Origin: PFJX01 sp964542455
GTDB lineage: Bacteria; Pseudomonadota; Gammaproteobacteria; Burkholderiales; Thiobacillaceae
DNA: 64,000 nt
Direction of reading: 5' to 3'
Assembly (NCBI GenBank): GCA_964542455.1
Contig: CAZIUC010000004.1
Span: forward strand, 1 to 64,000
Under the pieces are notes generated by a model that made no database searches, had not been told where the DNA came from, and saw nothing but the letters and a program-made list of their open reading frames with translations. Every line of letters begins with the position of its first letter. The stretch's first letter is position 1. A program made the position numbers and the translations under genes. Below, piece after piece: positions 7,837 to 16,090 of this stretch.

Positions 7837-8190
7837 ATGGACAAGAAATTCCGTCGGCTGCGCAGGGCGCGCAAAACCCGCGCCAAAATCGCGGAGCTGG
7901 GTGCGATCCGCCTTTGCGTACATCGCAGTAATACACACATCTACGCGCAGCTTATCGATGCGACAGGTGGCAACGTACTGGCATCTGCGTCCTCACTTGA
8001 GAAAGATGTGCGAGTTCAGTTGAAGAATGGCGGTAACGTAGATGCAGCCAAGGCCATCGGCCAGCTCATCGCCGAGAAGGCCAAGGCAATTGGAGTCGAG
8101 AAGGTTTCTTTCGACCGTGCCGGCTTTGCGTTTCATGGCCGTGTCAAGGCACTGGCCGAGGCAGCCCGTGAACACGGTTTGCAGTTCTAA
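7837..8190 (+). CDS. rplR: 50S ribosomal protein L18
   Basis: The 117-residue product starts MDKKFRRLRRARKTRAKI and contains LCVHRSNTHIYAQLIDATGGNVLASAS in its core and FDRAGFAFHGRVKALAEAAREHGL at its C-terminus. These are L18 signatures. L18 carries 5S rRNA into the central protuberance with L5. CCTGGAGCG precedes the start. Confidence 0.97.
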   Translation: MDKKFRRLRRARKTRAKIAELGAIRLCVHRSNTHIYAQLIDATGGNVLASASSLEKDVRVQLKNGGNVDAAKAIGQLIAEKAKAIGVEKVSFDRAGFAFHGRVKALAEAAREHGLQF

Positions 8191-8201
8191 GCGAGAAGAT
8201 C

Positions 8202-8717
8202 ATGGCGAAACCCCAACAGCAACAGCAAGAAGATCGCGGCGACGGCCTGCAAGAAAAGATGATTTCGGTCAACCGTGTCACCAAAGTGGTGAAGGGCGGC
8301 CGTATCCTCAGCTTTGCCGCTCTGACCGTGGTTGGTGACGGCGACGGAGCCGTCGGTATGGGCAAGGGCAAGGCCCGCGAAGTGCCTGTGGCCGTAACGA
8401 AGGCGATGGACGAAGCTCGTCGCAAGATGGTCAAAGTGTCTCTCAAGAACGGTACATTCCATCATGCCGTCATTGGCCGCCATGGTGCTTCCCGTGTTCT
8501 GATCCAGCCTGCTTCCGAAGGGACCGGGATTATCGCCGGTGGTGCGATGCGCGCGGTGTTCGAAGTGATGGGTGTTCATAATGTGTTGGCCAAGTGCCTT
8601 GGTTCTACCAATCCTTACAACGTCGTCCGTGCGACGCTGAATGGCCTGTCTCAGATGATGACGCCCAGCGAAATTGCGGCGAAGCGCGGCAAGACCGTCG
8701 CTGAAATCCTGGAGTAA
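8202..8717 (+). CDS. rpsE: 30S ribosomal protein S5
   Basis: The 171-residue product has the N-terminal dsRBD-like fold (EKMISVNRVTKVVKGGRILSF) and the GDGDGAVGMGKGKAREVP loop, then GASRVLIQPASEGTGIIAGG. S5 influences decoding accuracy and mRNA unwinding. The N-terminus is glutamine rich (QQQQQ), a mild variation. It lies 11 bases after rplR. Confidence 0.97.
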   Translation: MAKPQQQQQEDRGDGLQEKMISVNRVTKVVKGGRILSFAALTVVGDGDGAVGMGKGKAREVPVAVTKAMDEARRKMVKVSLKNGTFHHAVIGRHGASRVLIQPASEGTGIIAGGAMRAVFEVMGVHNVLAKCLGSTNPYNVVRATLNGLSQMMTPSEIAAKRGKTVAEILE

Positions 8718-8720
8718 GCC

Positions 8721-8912
8721 ATGAGCGACGCCAAAGGAAAGATCAAAGTCACGCTGATCGGAAGCCCGATCGGCACCGTACAGTCCCACCGTGCCAGCGT
8801 GCGTGGTCTAGGGCTGAAGCGTATGAACCAGAGCAGGGTTCTGGAAGATACTCCAGCCGTGCGCGGTATGATCAATAAGGTCAACTACCTAGTGAAATTC
8901 GAGGTTGCGTGA
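8721..8912 (+). CDS. rpmD: 50S ribosomal protein L30
   Basis: The 63-residue product reads KIKVTLIGSPIGTVQSHRAS and RGLGLKRMNQSRVLEDTPAVRGM, standard L30 text. It follows rpsE by three bases and its TGA overlaps the rplO ATG by one base. Confidence 0.96.
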   Translation: MSDAKGKIKVTLIGSPIGTVQSHRASVRGLGLKRMNQSRVLEDTPAVRGMINKVNYLVKFEVA

Positions 8913-9349
8913 TGAAGCTCAACACAATCAAACCCGCCACGGGTAGCACCCACTCCAGTAAACGGCCTGGCCGCGGCATAGGATCCGGTCTCGGTAAGAC
9001 GGGTGGACGTGGTCATAAAGGCCAGAAGTCACGTGCCGGTGGATTCCATAAAGTCGGTTTTGAAGGCGGCCAGATGCCTTTGGCGCGGCGCCTGCCCAAG
9101 CGCGGCTTCGTCTCGCTGGATCGTGCATTCAAGGCGGAAGTTCGCCTTTCCGACATCAATGCCCTGCCGGTTGATACCGTTGACATGCTGGTACTTAAAC
9201 AGGCTGGTCTGGTCTCTCAATTGACGCGCAGTGTCAAAGTGATCCTGGCTGGTGAGATCGAGAAAGCTGTCAAGCTGGTCGGGATCGCCGCGACCAAGGG
9301 CGCACGTGCCGCGATCGAGGCTGCCGGCGGCAGCCTGGTCGAGGCCTGA
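8912..9349 (+). CDS. rplO: 50S ribosomal protein L15
   Basis: ATG 8912 gives 145 residues beginning MKLNTIKPATGSTHSSKRPG, followed by the glycine-rich RGIGSGLGKTGGRGHKGQ segment characteristic of L15. GAGG at 8901-8904 is well placed for ATG 8912. The in-frame GTG at 8909 is rejected. L15 is a late-assembly protein of the large subunit and lies just before secY, as usual. Confidence 0.97.
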   Translation: MKLNTIKPATGSTHSSKRPGRGIGSGLGKTGGRGHKGQKSRAGGFHKVGFEGGQMPLARRLPKRGFVSLDRAFKAEVRLSDINALPVDTVDMLVLKQAGLVSQLTRSVKVILAGEIEKAVKLVGIAATKGARAAIEAAGGSLVEA

Positions 9350-9363
9350 GAAGGAAACGTATC

Positions 9364-10689
9364 TTGGCCGGTGCCGCCAACCTTCTCCAGATGTCCGGCA
9401 AGATGGGCGACCTGAAAAGTCGCCTCTTGTTCTTGCTCGGTGCATTGATCGTCTACCGAATCGGGGCTCACATTCCTGTACCCGGTATTGATCCGGCGAC
9501 ATTGGAACAATTGTTTCGCAGCCAACAAGGCGGCATTCTGGGCATGTTCAACATGTTCTCGGGTGGCGCATTGTCGCGCTTTACTGTCTTTGCGCTGGGG
9601 ATAATGCCGTATATTTCCGCATCGATCATCATGCAACTGATGACCGTAGTCTCGCCGCAGTTGGAAGCGCTCAAAAAGGAAGGTGAAGCAGGCCGCAGAA
9701 AAATTACGCAGTACACGCGTTACGGAACGGTGGTGCTGGCAACTTTTCAGGCTATTGGTATCTCCATCGCGTTGGAAAGTCAGCCTGGCCTAGTGCTTGA
9801 TCCAGGTTTGATGTTCCGCCTTACGACCATGATCACTCTGGTTGCCGGCACGATGTTCCTGATGTGGTTGGGCGAGCAGATTACCGAGCGCGGTCTAGGT
9901 AACGGTATCTCGATCATTATTTTCGCGGGTATCGCGGCCGGTTTGCCACGGGCCATCGGCGGCACGTTGGAGTTGACACGTACTGGTGCTTTTTCCATCC
10001 CTCTCGTGTTGGTTCTTTTTACAGGAGCGCTTCTTGTCACCGCACTGGTCGTTTTTGTCGAGCGAGGACAACGCAAGATTCTGGTCAACTATGCGAAACG
10101 GCAGGTTGGCAACAAAGTTTACGGCGGGCAAAGCTCACACCTGCCTCTGAAGCTCAACATGGCTGGTGTGATTCCTCCCATATTCGCTTCCAGCATCATT
10201 TTGTTTCCCGCAACCATTGCGGGTTGGTTTGGCAGTCACGAAGGATTCTCCTGGCTTAAAGATCTTGGCTCGGCGCTGTCGCCCGGTCAGCCAATCTATG
10301 TCTTGCTGTATGCCACCGCAATTGTGTTCTTCTGCTTCTTCTATACCGCGCTGGTATTCAATCCCAGGGAAACTGCGGACAACCTTAAGAAGAGTGGCGC
10401 TTTCATTCCTGGCTATCGCCCGGGTGAACAGACCGCTCGATTCATAGACAAGGTCATGACGCGATTGACTCTCGTTGGCGCCGCTTACATCACACTGGTA
10501 TGTCTGCTGCCTGAGTTTTTGATTGTTAAATGGAATGTGCCTTTCTACTTTGGCGGTACGTCGCTGTTGATTATTGTGGTTGTGACGATGGACTTTATGG
10601 CCCAGGTTCAGGCCTACGTCATGACTCACCAATATGAGTCCCTGCTCAAGAAGGCCAACTTCAAGGGCGGTAATTTCATCTCTCGGTAG
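9364..10689 (+). CDS. secY: Protein translocase subunit SecY
   Basis: The 441-residue polytopic membrane protein is the channel of the Sec translocase. Its opening text GDLKSRLLFLLGALIVYRIGAHIPVPGID and the later GQSSHLPLKLNMAGVIPPIFASS are SecY signatures, and ten hydrophobic segments can be followed. The start is a TTG at 9364 with GAAGGAAA upstream. A later ATG at 9391 would remove residues usually present. A rare start is common for secY, but the choice remains a judgement. Confidence 0.95.
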   Translation: MAGAANLLQMSGKMGDLKSRLLFLLGALIVYRIGAHIPVPGIDPATLEQLFRSQQGGILGMFNMFSGGALSRFTVFALGIMPYISASIIMQLMTVVSPQLEALKKEGEAGRRKITQYTRYGTVVLATFQAIGISIALESQPGLVLDPGLMFRLTTMITLVAGTMFLMWLGEQITERGLGNGISIIIFAGIAAGLPRAIGGTLELTRTGAFSIPLVLVLFTGALLVTALVVFVERGQRKILVNYAKRQVGNKVYGGQSSHLPLKLNMAGVIPPIFASSIILFPATIAGWFGSHEGFSWLKDLGSALSPGQPIYVLLYATAIVFFCFFYTALVFNPRETADNLKKSGAFIPGYRPGEQTARFIDKVMTRLTLVGAAYITLVCLLPEFLIVKWNVPFYFGGTSLLIIVVVTMDFMAQVQAYVMTHQYESLLKKANFKGGNFISR

Positions 10690-10694
10690 CTGTG

Positions 10695-10917
10695 ATGGTT
10701 AACGAAAGTGCCATACAGATGCAGAGCGAAGTGCTGGAAAACCAGTCCGGCGTTATTTTCGTGCCAGGCTGGAAAACGGGCATGTAGTACTCGGTCATAT
10801 CTCTGGAAAGTATCGTAAGCACTTCATACGCTTTCTTTCTGGTGACATGGTCACGGTTGAGCACACACCTACGACCTGTCGCGTGCCCGCATCGTCTACC
10901 GTGCGAATGAATGTTAG
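10695..10917 (+). pseudogene. infA: Translation initiation factor IF-1, two frameshifts
   Basis: Reading ATG 10695 gives MVNESAIQMQSEVLENQSG, then a TAG at 10785. Adding one T to the TTTT run at 10756-10759 restores FRARLENGHVVLGHISGKYRKHFIRFL-type IF-1 text. Adding one C to the CC at 10868-10869 then restores TPYDLSRARIVYRANEC and a TAG at 10915-10917. The repaired protein is 74 residues, close to the family length. IF-1 occludes the 30S A-site and is normally essential. Both lesions are in homopolymers, so sequencing error is plausible. Some residues (MQSEV, ENQSG) are also atypical, and there is no clear ribosome-binding site, so real decay with a second infA elsewhere is possible. Confidence 0.85.
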
Positions 10918-10932
10918 ATAAAGGAGCCGAAC

Positions 10933-11046
10933 ATGCGTGTTCAAGCCTCTGTAAAGAAGATTTGCCGTAAATGCAAGATTGTCCGCCGCAAGGGTGTGGT
11001 TCGCGTGATTTGCAGCGAAGCTCGCCACAAGCAGCGTCAAGGTTGA
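10933..11046 (+). CDS. rpmJ: 50S ribosomal protein L36 (zinc form)
   Basis: A 37-residue gene with AAGGAG at 10921-10926 reads MRVQASVKKICRKCKIV and ends SEARHKQRQG. Cys11, Cys14, Cys27 and His32 form the zinc-binding set of the C+ type of L36. R2 and Q4 replace the common K and R. Its place between infA and rpsM is the normal betaproteobacterial order. Confidence 0.95.
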   Translation: MRVQASVKKICRKCKIVRRKGVVRVICSEARHKQRQG

Positions 11047-11053
11047 TTTCAAC

Positions 11054-11083
11054 TTGCCAATGTGCAGGTTGGTTCACTATAAT
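11054..11083 (+). promoter_or_regulatory. Sigma-70 type promoter for the alpha operon
   Basis: A TTGCCA -35 box (11054-11059) is separated by 18 bases from a perfect TATAAT -10 box (11078-11083), about 30 bases upstream of the rpsM ATG. It is followed by an unusually T-rich leader. The position matches the start of the alpha operon in E. coli. Confidence 0.7.
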
Positions 11084-11113
11084 TTTTCGTTTTTGTTTGT
11101 TGGGGGTTAGTAG

Positions 11114-11476
11114 ATGGCCCGTATTGCTGGGGTAAATATCCCAAATCATAAGCATACCGAGATCGCGCTTACGTCGATTTACGGTGTCGGCCGCACCCGT
11201 GCGCGGCTCATCTGTCAAGAGGCAGGTGTGAATCCCGCGCAGAAGATCAAAGATCTGACTGACAGCGACATCGAGAAGATTCGCGATAGCGTGGCCAAGA
11301 TCACGGTGGAAGGCGACTTGCGTCGTGAGGTGACCATGAACATCAAGCGATTGATGGACCTCGGTTGCTATCGTGGCGTGCGCCATCGCAAGGGTCTGCC
11401 CCTGCGTGGGCAGCGGACTCGCACAAATGCTCGTACCCGCAAGGGCCCCCGCAAGCAGATGCAGAACAAGAAGTAA
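11114..11476 (+). CDS. rpsM: 30S ribosomal protein S13
   Basis: The 120-residue product begins MARIAGVNIPNHKHTEIALT and contains the helix-two-turn-helix text YGVGRTRARLICQEAG. The basic tail RTRTNARTRKGPRKQ reaches the P-site tRNA. S13 forms the A-site-finger bridge with the 50S subunit. It is the first gene behind the promoter at 11054. Confidence 0.97.
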   Translation: MARIAGVNIPNHKHTEIALTSIYGVGRTRARLICQEAGVNPAQKIKDLTDSDIEKIRDSVAKITVEGDLRREVTMNIKRLMDLGCYRGVRHRKGLPLRGQRTRTNARTRKGPRKQMQNKK

Positions 11477-11488
11477 TAGGTAAACGAC

Positions 11489-11881
11489 ATGGCCAAGGCA
11501 AGTGCAGCGCGTGCGCGCAAGAAAGTTAAGAAGAATGTGGCGGAAGGTATCGCGCATATTCACGCTTCCTTCAATAACACTATCGTCACCATCACTGATC
11601 GCCAGGGCAATGCGCTTGCCTGGGCGACCGCTGGTGGCGCTGGCTTCAAGGGCTCCCGTAAGAGCACCCCGTTCGCGGCTCAGGTGGCGGCTGAAAATGC
11701 CGGCAAAATGGCGCTGGAATTTGGTCTGAAAAACCTGGAAGTACGCATCAAGGGTCCTGGTCCTGGTCGTGATTCCACAGTGCGCGCGCTGAATGGTCTT
11801 GGATACAAGATCACCAGCATCTCCGATGTGACGCCCATGCCGCATAACGGCTGCCGTCCGCCCAAGAAACGCCGCATCTAA
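11489..11881 (+). CDS. rpsK: 30S ribosomal protein S11
   Basis: The 130-residue product contains HIHASFNNTIVTITDRQGN, ATAGGAGFKGSRKSTPFAAQ and the C-terminal DVTPMPHNGCRPPKKRRI, all diagnostic of S11. S11 lies on the platform near the mRNA exit (E-site) region. It sits 12 bases after rpsM. Confidence 0.97.
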   Translation: MAKASAARARKKVKKNVAEGIAHIHASFNNTIVTITDRQGNALAWATAGGAGFKGSRKSTPFAAQVAAENAGKMALEFGLKNLEVRIKGPGPGRDSTVRALNGLGYKITSISDVTPMPHNGCRPPKKRRI

Positions 11882-11898
11882 GCAACAGGAGAGCACAA

Positions 11899-12525
11899 GT
11901 GGCCCGTAACCTCGATCCAAAATGCCGTCAGTGTCGCCGTGAAGGCGAGAAGCTCTTTATCAAGGGCGAGAAGTGTTTCACTGATAAATGCGCTATTGAG
12001 CGCCGCAACCAAGCCCCTGGCCAGCATGGCGCCAAGAATATGCGCGTGTCTGATTATGGCGGTCAGTTGCGTGAAAAGCAGAAGATACGCCGCATCTATG
12101 GCGTGCTTGAACACCAGTTCCGTCTTACCTACTTTGCCGCGGATCGCCGCAAAGGAGTGACCGGTGAAAATCTTTTGCAAATGCTGGAATCTCGCCTGGA
12201 TACAGTGACTTACCGTATGGGCTTCGGCGCATCACGTACTGAGTCGCGTCAAGCCGTTCGTCACAACGCAATTCTGGTCAATGGCAAGCGCGTCAATATC
12301 CCCTCCTATCAAGTCAAGCCGGGTGATGTGGTGGAAGTGGCCGAGAAAGCCAAAGCACAGTTACGTATCAAGGCCGCGGCCGAAGCCGCCGCGAGCCGTG
12401 GTTTTCCGGAGTGGGTTGAAGTCGATGCCAAGGCGCTCAAGGGCACTTACAAGGCCATGCCGCAACGCTCCGAATTGCCGCCCACCATCAATGAGCACTT
12501 GGTGATTGAACTTTATTCCAAGTAA
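11899..12525 (+). CDS. rpsD: 30S ribosomal protein S4 (zinc-binding form)
   Basis: The 208-residue protein starts with GTG 11899 behind ACAGGAGAG. Its N-terminus carries four cysteines (CRQC, then GEKCFTDKC), the zinc-binding C+ form. The S4 RNA-binding domain follows (MGFGASRTESRQAVRHNAILVNG). S4 nucleates 30S assembly and in E. coli represses the alpha operon translationally. Confidence 0.97.
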   Translation: MARNLDPKCRQCRREGEKLFIKGEKCFTDKCAIERRNQAPGQHGAKNMRVSDYGGQLREKQKIRRIYGVLEHQFRLTYFAADRRKGVTGENLLQMLESRLDTVTYRMGFGASRTESRQAVRHNAILVNGKRVNIPSYQVKPGDVVEVAEKAKAQLRIKAAAEAAASRGFPEWVEVDAKALKGTYKAMPQRSELPPTINEHLVIELYSK

Positions 12526-12553
12526 TTGCCTGGTTCTCTGAAGGAAGCGAAAT

Positions 12554-13546
12554 ATGTCTAACAACGGTGAACTGCTGCAACCGCGCATTGTTGAGGTCAA
12601 CAGCATTTCCCCCCGCCAGGCTCGCATTACGCTAGAGCCTTTTGAGCGCGGGTACGGTCACACGCTGGGTAATGCCTTGCGTCGCATCCTCTTGTCGTCC
12701 ATGCGCGGCTATGCACCCACTGAGGTTCGCATCGCGGGTGTTGTTCATGAGTACTCGGTGATTGAGGGTGTCCAGGAGGATGTCGTTGATATCCTGTTGA
12801 ACCTCAAGGGTCTGGCCGTGAAATTGAACAGCCGCGATGATGCGCTGCTGACCATCAACAAGTCAGGTGAAGGCGTGGTTACCGCTGCGGATATCCAGGC
12901 CGGCCACGACGTTGAAATACTCAATCCCGATCATGTGATTGCCCACCTGACCAAGGGTGGCAACCTCGAGATGGAAATCAAGATCGAGGGTGGACGTGGT
13001 TACGTTCCGGCCAGCACCCGTGTGCTGCCTGACGAGACGCGGCCTGTCGGCGTAATCATGGTTGACGCCTTGTACAGCCCGGTCAGAAAAGTCAGCTTCA
13101 GTGTCGAGAGCGCCCGTGTCGAGCAACGGACCGACCTGGACAAACTGATTATCGAAATTGAGACCAACGGTGTTATCGAGCCGGCTGAGGCGGTACGCCA
13201 CTCCGCCCGTCTGCTGATCGAACAACTGGCGTCATTTGCCGATCTCAAGGGTGTGGCCACGATCGCCGAAGTCGGCAGCAAAGGCCCGTCTTCCCCCACA
13301 GTCGATCCGATCCTGCTGCGACCGGTCGATGAGCTGGAATTGACGGTGCGTTCCGCCAACTGCTTGAAGGCCGAGAATATTTATTACATCGGTGATCTGA
13401 TTCAACGCAGCGAAACCGAATTGCTCAAGACCCCCAATCTGGGCCGCAAATCCTTGAACGAGATCAAGGATGTGCTGGCTGCTCGTGGTCTCACTCTCGG
13501 CATGAAGCTCGAGAACTGGCCGCCTCTTGGTCTTGAGAAGCCTTAA
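12554..13546 (+). CDS. rpoA: RNA polymerase alpha subunit
   Basis: The 330-residue protein has the alpha N-terminal dimerisation domain (RGYGHTLGNALRRILLSS, about residues 30-50) and the C-terminal UP-element/activator domain (ELTVRSANCLKAENIYYIGDL and TPNLGRKSLNEIKDVL). It nucleates assembly of RNA polymerase. AAGGAAGCG lies upstream. It occupies the expected site between rpsD and rplQ. Confidence 0.98.
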   Translation: MSNNGELLQPRIVEVNSISPRQARITLEPFERGYGHTLGNALRRILLSSMRGYAPTEVRIAGVVHEYSVIEGVQEDVVDILLNLKGLAVKLNSRDDALLTINKSGEGVVTAADIQAGHDVEILNPDHVIAHLTKGGNLEMEIKIEGGRGYVPASTRVLPDETRPVGVIMVDALYSPVRKVSFSVESARVEQRTDLDKLIIEIETNGVIEPAEAVRHSARLLIEQLASFADLKGVATIAEVGSKGPSSPTVDPILLRPVDELELTVRSANCLKAENIYYIGDLIQRSETELLKTPNLGRKSLNEIKDVLAARGLTLGMKLENWPPLGLEKP

Positions 13547-13600
13547 GGTCTTGAGCGCCACAAGCCTCAAGAAACCCTGATCTCTATTAGGTAGAACAAA

Positions 13601-13981
13601 ATGCGTCATCGTCTCGCACATCGCAAACTCAACCGTACCAGCAGCCATCGCGCCGCGCTGCTGCGCAACCTGTCCAACGCCCTTCTCAAGCATGAGGTCA
13701 TTAAGACCACACTGCCGAAGGCCAAGGAATTGCGCAAAGTGGTAGAGCCGCTAATCACCCTCGGCAAAAAACCCAGTCTGGCAAATCGCCGCCTGGCCTT
13801 TGACCGTCTGCGCGACCGCGATATGGTCGTAAAGCTGTTCGATGACCTCGGCCCCCGTTTCCTCGCGCGCCCCGGTGGTTATGTGCGTATCCTCAAGTTC
13901 GGTTTCCGCCAAGGCGACAATGCGCCCATGGCTCTGATCGAACTGGTTGATCGTGCTGAAGAAGCAGTCGTCACCGAATAA
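13601..13981 (+). CDS. rplQ: 50S ribosomal protein L17
   Basis: The 126-residue product begins MRHRLAHRKLNRTSSHR and contains LLRNLSNALLKHEVIKTTLPKAKELR, both L17 signatures. L17 lies near the tunnel exit. It is the last gene of the ribosomal superoperon and is followed after 18 bases by an intrinsic terminator. Confidence 0.97.
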   Translation: MRHRLAHRKLNRTSSHRAALLRNLSNALLKHEVIKTTLPKAKELRKVVEPLITLGKKPSLANRRLAFDRLRDRDMVVKLFDDLGPRFLARPGGYVRILKFGFRQGDNAPMALIELVDRAEEAVVTE

Positions 13982-13999
13982 GGTTGAATCTGACCTTGT

Positions 14000-14029
14000 A
14001 GAAAAAGCCGGCTCCAGCCGGCTTTTTCT
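14000..14029 (+). terminator. Rho-independent terminator after rplQ
   Basis: A near-perfect stem AGAAAAAGCCGGC / GCCGGCTTTTTCT closes on the tetraloop TCCA, and the lower stem supplies the T run. The A/T arms make it able to act on either strand. It ends the ribosomal-protein superoperon. Confidence 0.92.
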
Positions 14030-14091
14030 ATTCAATCAGGCAAACTTCTGTACTTTGATACCCTGAGTCTCGCTACTGGCAAGGAGTCGAC

Positions 14092-14841
14092 ATGCTCTTA
14101 TTGTTTACCGACTATGGCTGGCGTGACCCTTATGTAGGCTTGGTGAAGGCAGTGCTTGCCAGACTGGTGCCGGGCGTGCCGCTGATTGACTTGCTGCATG
14201 ACGTTCCTGACTTCAATGCTCACGCCGGCGCCCATCTACTCTGCGCGTTGTGTCGTAATCTGCCTGACGGAGCGGTGGTGCTCGCCGTGATTGATCCTGG
14301 TGTCGGCGGGCCGCGCGAAGCAGTGGTGGTGGAGGCTGAGGGTCGTTTCTATGTAGGCCCTGACAATGGCCTTCTGTCGGTGCTTGCCGGGCGCGCACAG
14401 GCATCAAGAACCTGGCGTATAACCTGGAGACCGGATATTTGCTCCAACTCCTTCCATGGACGCGATCTGTTTGCGCCCATTGCCGGCTGGATTGCGGCCG
14501 GCAACTTCCCTGACGACAAACTCACACCGGTCGAAGGCCTGGAAGTGCAGTTTGATACGGCGGAGTTGCCACGCATTCTTTACATCGACCACTACGGTAA
14601 CGCCTGGAGCGGGATACATGGTGGACTGGCCGAGACGGGCACGAGTATCGAGGTTAAGGGCAACGTCCTGCCCTGGCGCCGGGTATTCTTCGAGGCCGGG
14701 AAGGGCGAGGCGTTCTGGCACGTCAACAGTTCCGGTCTGGTCGAGATTGCCGTGAACCGGGGTAGCGCCGCCGAGAAACTGGGTCTCAAGGTAGGCGATC
14801 CAGTCAGGCTATCAAGATCGCCCGAAAATCATTTGCATTAG
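14092..14841 (+). CDS. SAM hydroxide adenosyltransferase (DUF62 family)
   Basis: The 249-residue protein belongs to the fold that includes fluorinase and chlorinase. Members without the halide loop hydrolyse S-adenosylmethionine to adenosine and methionine. Visible signatures are LLLFTDYGWRDPYVG near the N-terminus, AVIDPGVGGPREAV, YVGPDNGLLS and SFHGRDLFAPIAGW, whose Asp, Arg and His fit the water-activating triad of the family. The C-terminal beta-barrel part ends VNSSGLVEIAVNRGSAAE. GGCAAGGAG lies upstream. Its 3' end overlaps the convergent glycerate kinase gene by 38 bases. The physiological role of the family is unclear. Confidence 0.88.
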   Translation: MLLLFTDYGWRDPYVGLVKAVLARLVPGVPLIDLLHDVPDFNAHAGAHLLCALCRNLPDGAVVLAVIDPGVGGPREAVVVEAEGRFYVGPDNGLLSVLAGRAQASRTWRITWRPDICSNSFHGRDLFAPIAGWIAAGNFPDDKLTPVEGLEVQFDTAELPRILYIDHYGNAWSGIHGGLAETGTSIEVKGNVLPWRRVFFEAGKGEAFWHVNSSGLVEIAVNRGSAAEKLGLKVGDPVRLSRSPENHLH

Positions 14842-16090
14842 TCCGCGTCGGGCCGGTGAGGACCAGATCGCCTAGGGCGGCGAAGAAGTTATACGAGTTG
14901 TTTTCTTTGAGCAGGGCACGCGGGTTTAGGCCAAGGCCGCACGCGCGCGCCAAGGTGTCCGGCGTGATCACCGCACCGGCGTCGTCTTCCGTGCCGTCGA
15001 GGCCATCGCTGTCGGCGGCCAGGGCATGGATGCCGGGCAGGCCGTCGAGCGACAGCGCCAATGCGAGCAAGAATTCCGTATTGCGGCCACCGCGTCCACA
15101 GCCATGCACAGTGACGCTTGTTTCGCCGCCTGAAAGCAGCACGACCGGCGCTGCCCAGGGGCTGTTGTGATGTCGGATTTCCCGCGCCAGGGCGGCGAAC
15201 ACTTGCGCCACTTCACGCGCTTCGCCGGTGTGGGTATCACCCAGGATGATCGGGCGGACGCCCGCTTCCGCGAGATAGATCGCCGCGCCTTCCAGCAAGG
15301 TGTGGCCGTTGCCGATGACGCGGGTTGTCACCCGCTCAAAGCAAGGGTCGCCCGGCTTCGGCGTTTCCGCAAGCTCGCCGGCGGCGCCGTGTCGCAGATG
15401 CCGGCGCACCGCTTCTGGCGCCGAGACATTCCAGCGTTCCAGGACGGTGAGCGCGTCGGCATAGGTGGTGGGATCGGGCGCGAACGGGCCTGATGCGATG
15501 ACGGCGGGGTCGTCGCCGGCCACATCGGACAGCAGCAGGGCGGTGACCGGCGCCTGGCACGCCGCCGCCAGATGGCCGCCGAGCGTGGACGAGAGGTGTT
15601 TGCGCACGCAATTGATGTCGGCGATGGGGGCGCCGCTGGCGAGCAGGGCGGCGGCGACCGCGCGCAAGTCGTCCAGCGTCGGGCCGGCGAAGGCGCCGGC
15701 GCTACAGGGGAGGCTCAACAAACTGGAGCCGCCCCCGGACAGTAGCGCGATGACCTGATCCTCCGGACCGGCGGAGCGCGCCAGTTTCAGCAACCGTTCC
15801 GCCGCAACCAGACCTGCGCTATCGGGCAGCGGGTGGCCGGCTTCGACCACTTCGACGCGAACCGTGGGGACGCCGTGGCCGTGGCGGGTAATGGCGAGGC
15901 CTTCCAGGGAGGCGGCCAGCGGCCAATACGCTTCCAGGCAGGCCGCCATGTCGGCCGCCGCCTTGCCGGCGGCGATGACGATGTTGCGACCGCGTGCCGG
16001 CGTCGGCAGATGCGGCGGCAACAGCGCCTCGGCGCGCACGGCCTCGACGCCGGCCTGGAAGGCGCCGATCAACAGCTCACGTGGCGACAT
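14804..16090 (-). CDS. Glycerate 2-kinase / hydroxypyruvate reductase-like (MOFRL family)
   Basis: The 428-residue cytosolic enzyme has an N-terminal DUF4147 domain (ALLSGGGSSLLSLP, a phosphate-binding glycine loop) and a C-terminal MOFRL domain (ADSDGLDGTEDDAGA and TGPTRTNANDFRAILI). The family phosphorylates D-glycerate to 2-phosphoglycerate, although members are often labelled hydroxypyruvate reductase (TtuD). The start overlaps the end of the RND pump gene by 14 bases, so it is probably co-transcribed with it. No other glycerate-pathway gene is present nearby. Confidence 0.88.
   Translation of the reverse strand: MSPRELLIGAFQAGVEAVRAEALLPPHLPTPARGRNIVIAAGKAAADMAACLEAYWPLAASLEGLAITRHGHGVPTVRVEVVEAGHPLPDSAGLVAAERLLKLARSAGPEDQVIALLSGGGSSLLSLPCSAGAFAGPTLDDLRAVAAALLASGAPIADINCVRKHLSSTLGGHLAAACQAPVTALLLSDVAGDDPAVIASGPFAPDPTTYADALTVLERWNVSAPEAVRRHLRHGAAGELAETPKPGDPCFERVTTRVIGNGHTLLEGAAIYLAEAGVRPIILGDTHTGEAREVAQVFAALAREIRHHNSPWAAPVVLLSGGETSVTVHGCGRGGRNTEFLLALALSLDGLPGIHALAADSDGLDGTEDDAGAVITPDTLARACGLGLNPRALLKENNSYNFFAALGDLVLTGPTRTNANDFRAILIA

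Noticed and set aside
10795..11052. A minus-strand 85-codon frame across infA and rpmJ
   Set aside because: The plus strand encodes clear IF-1 and L36 text. The antisense frame has no family resemblance.
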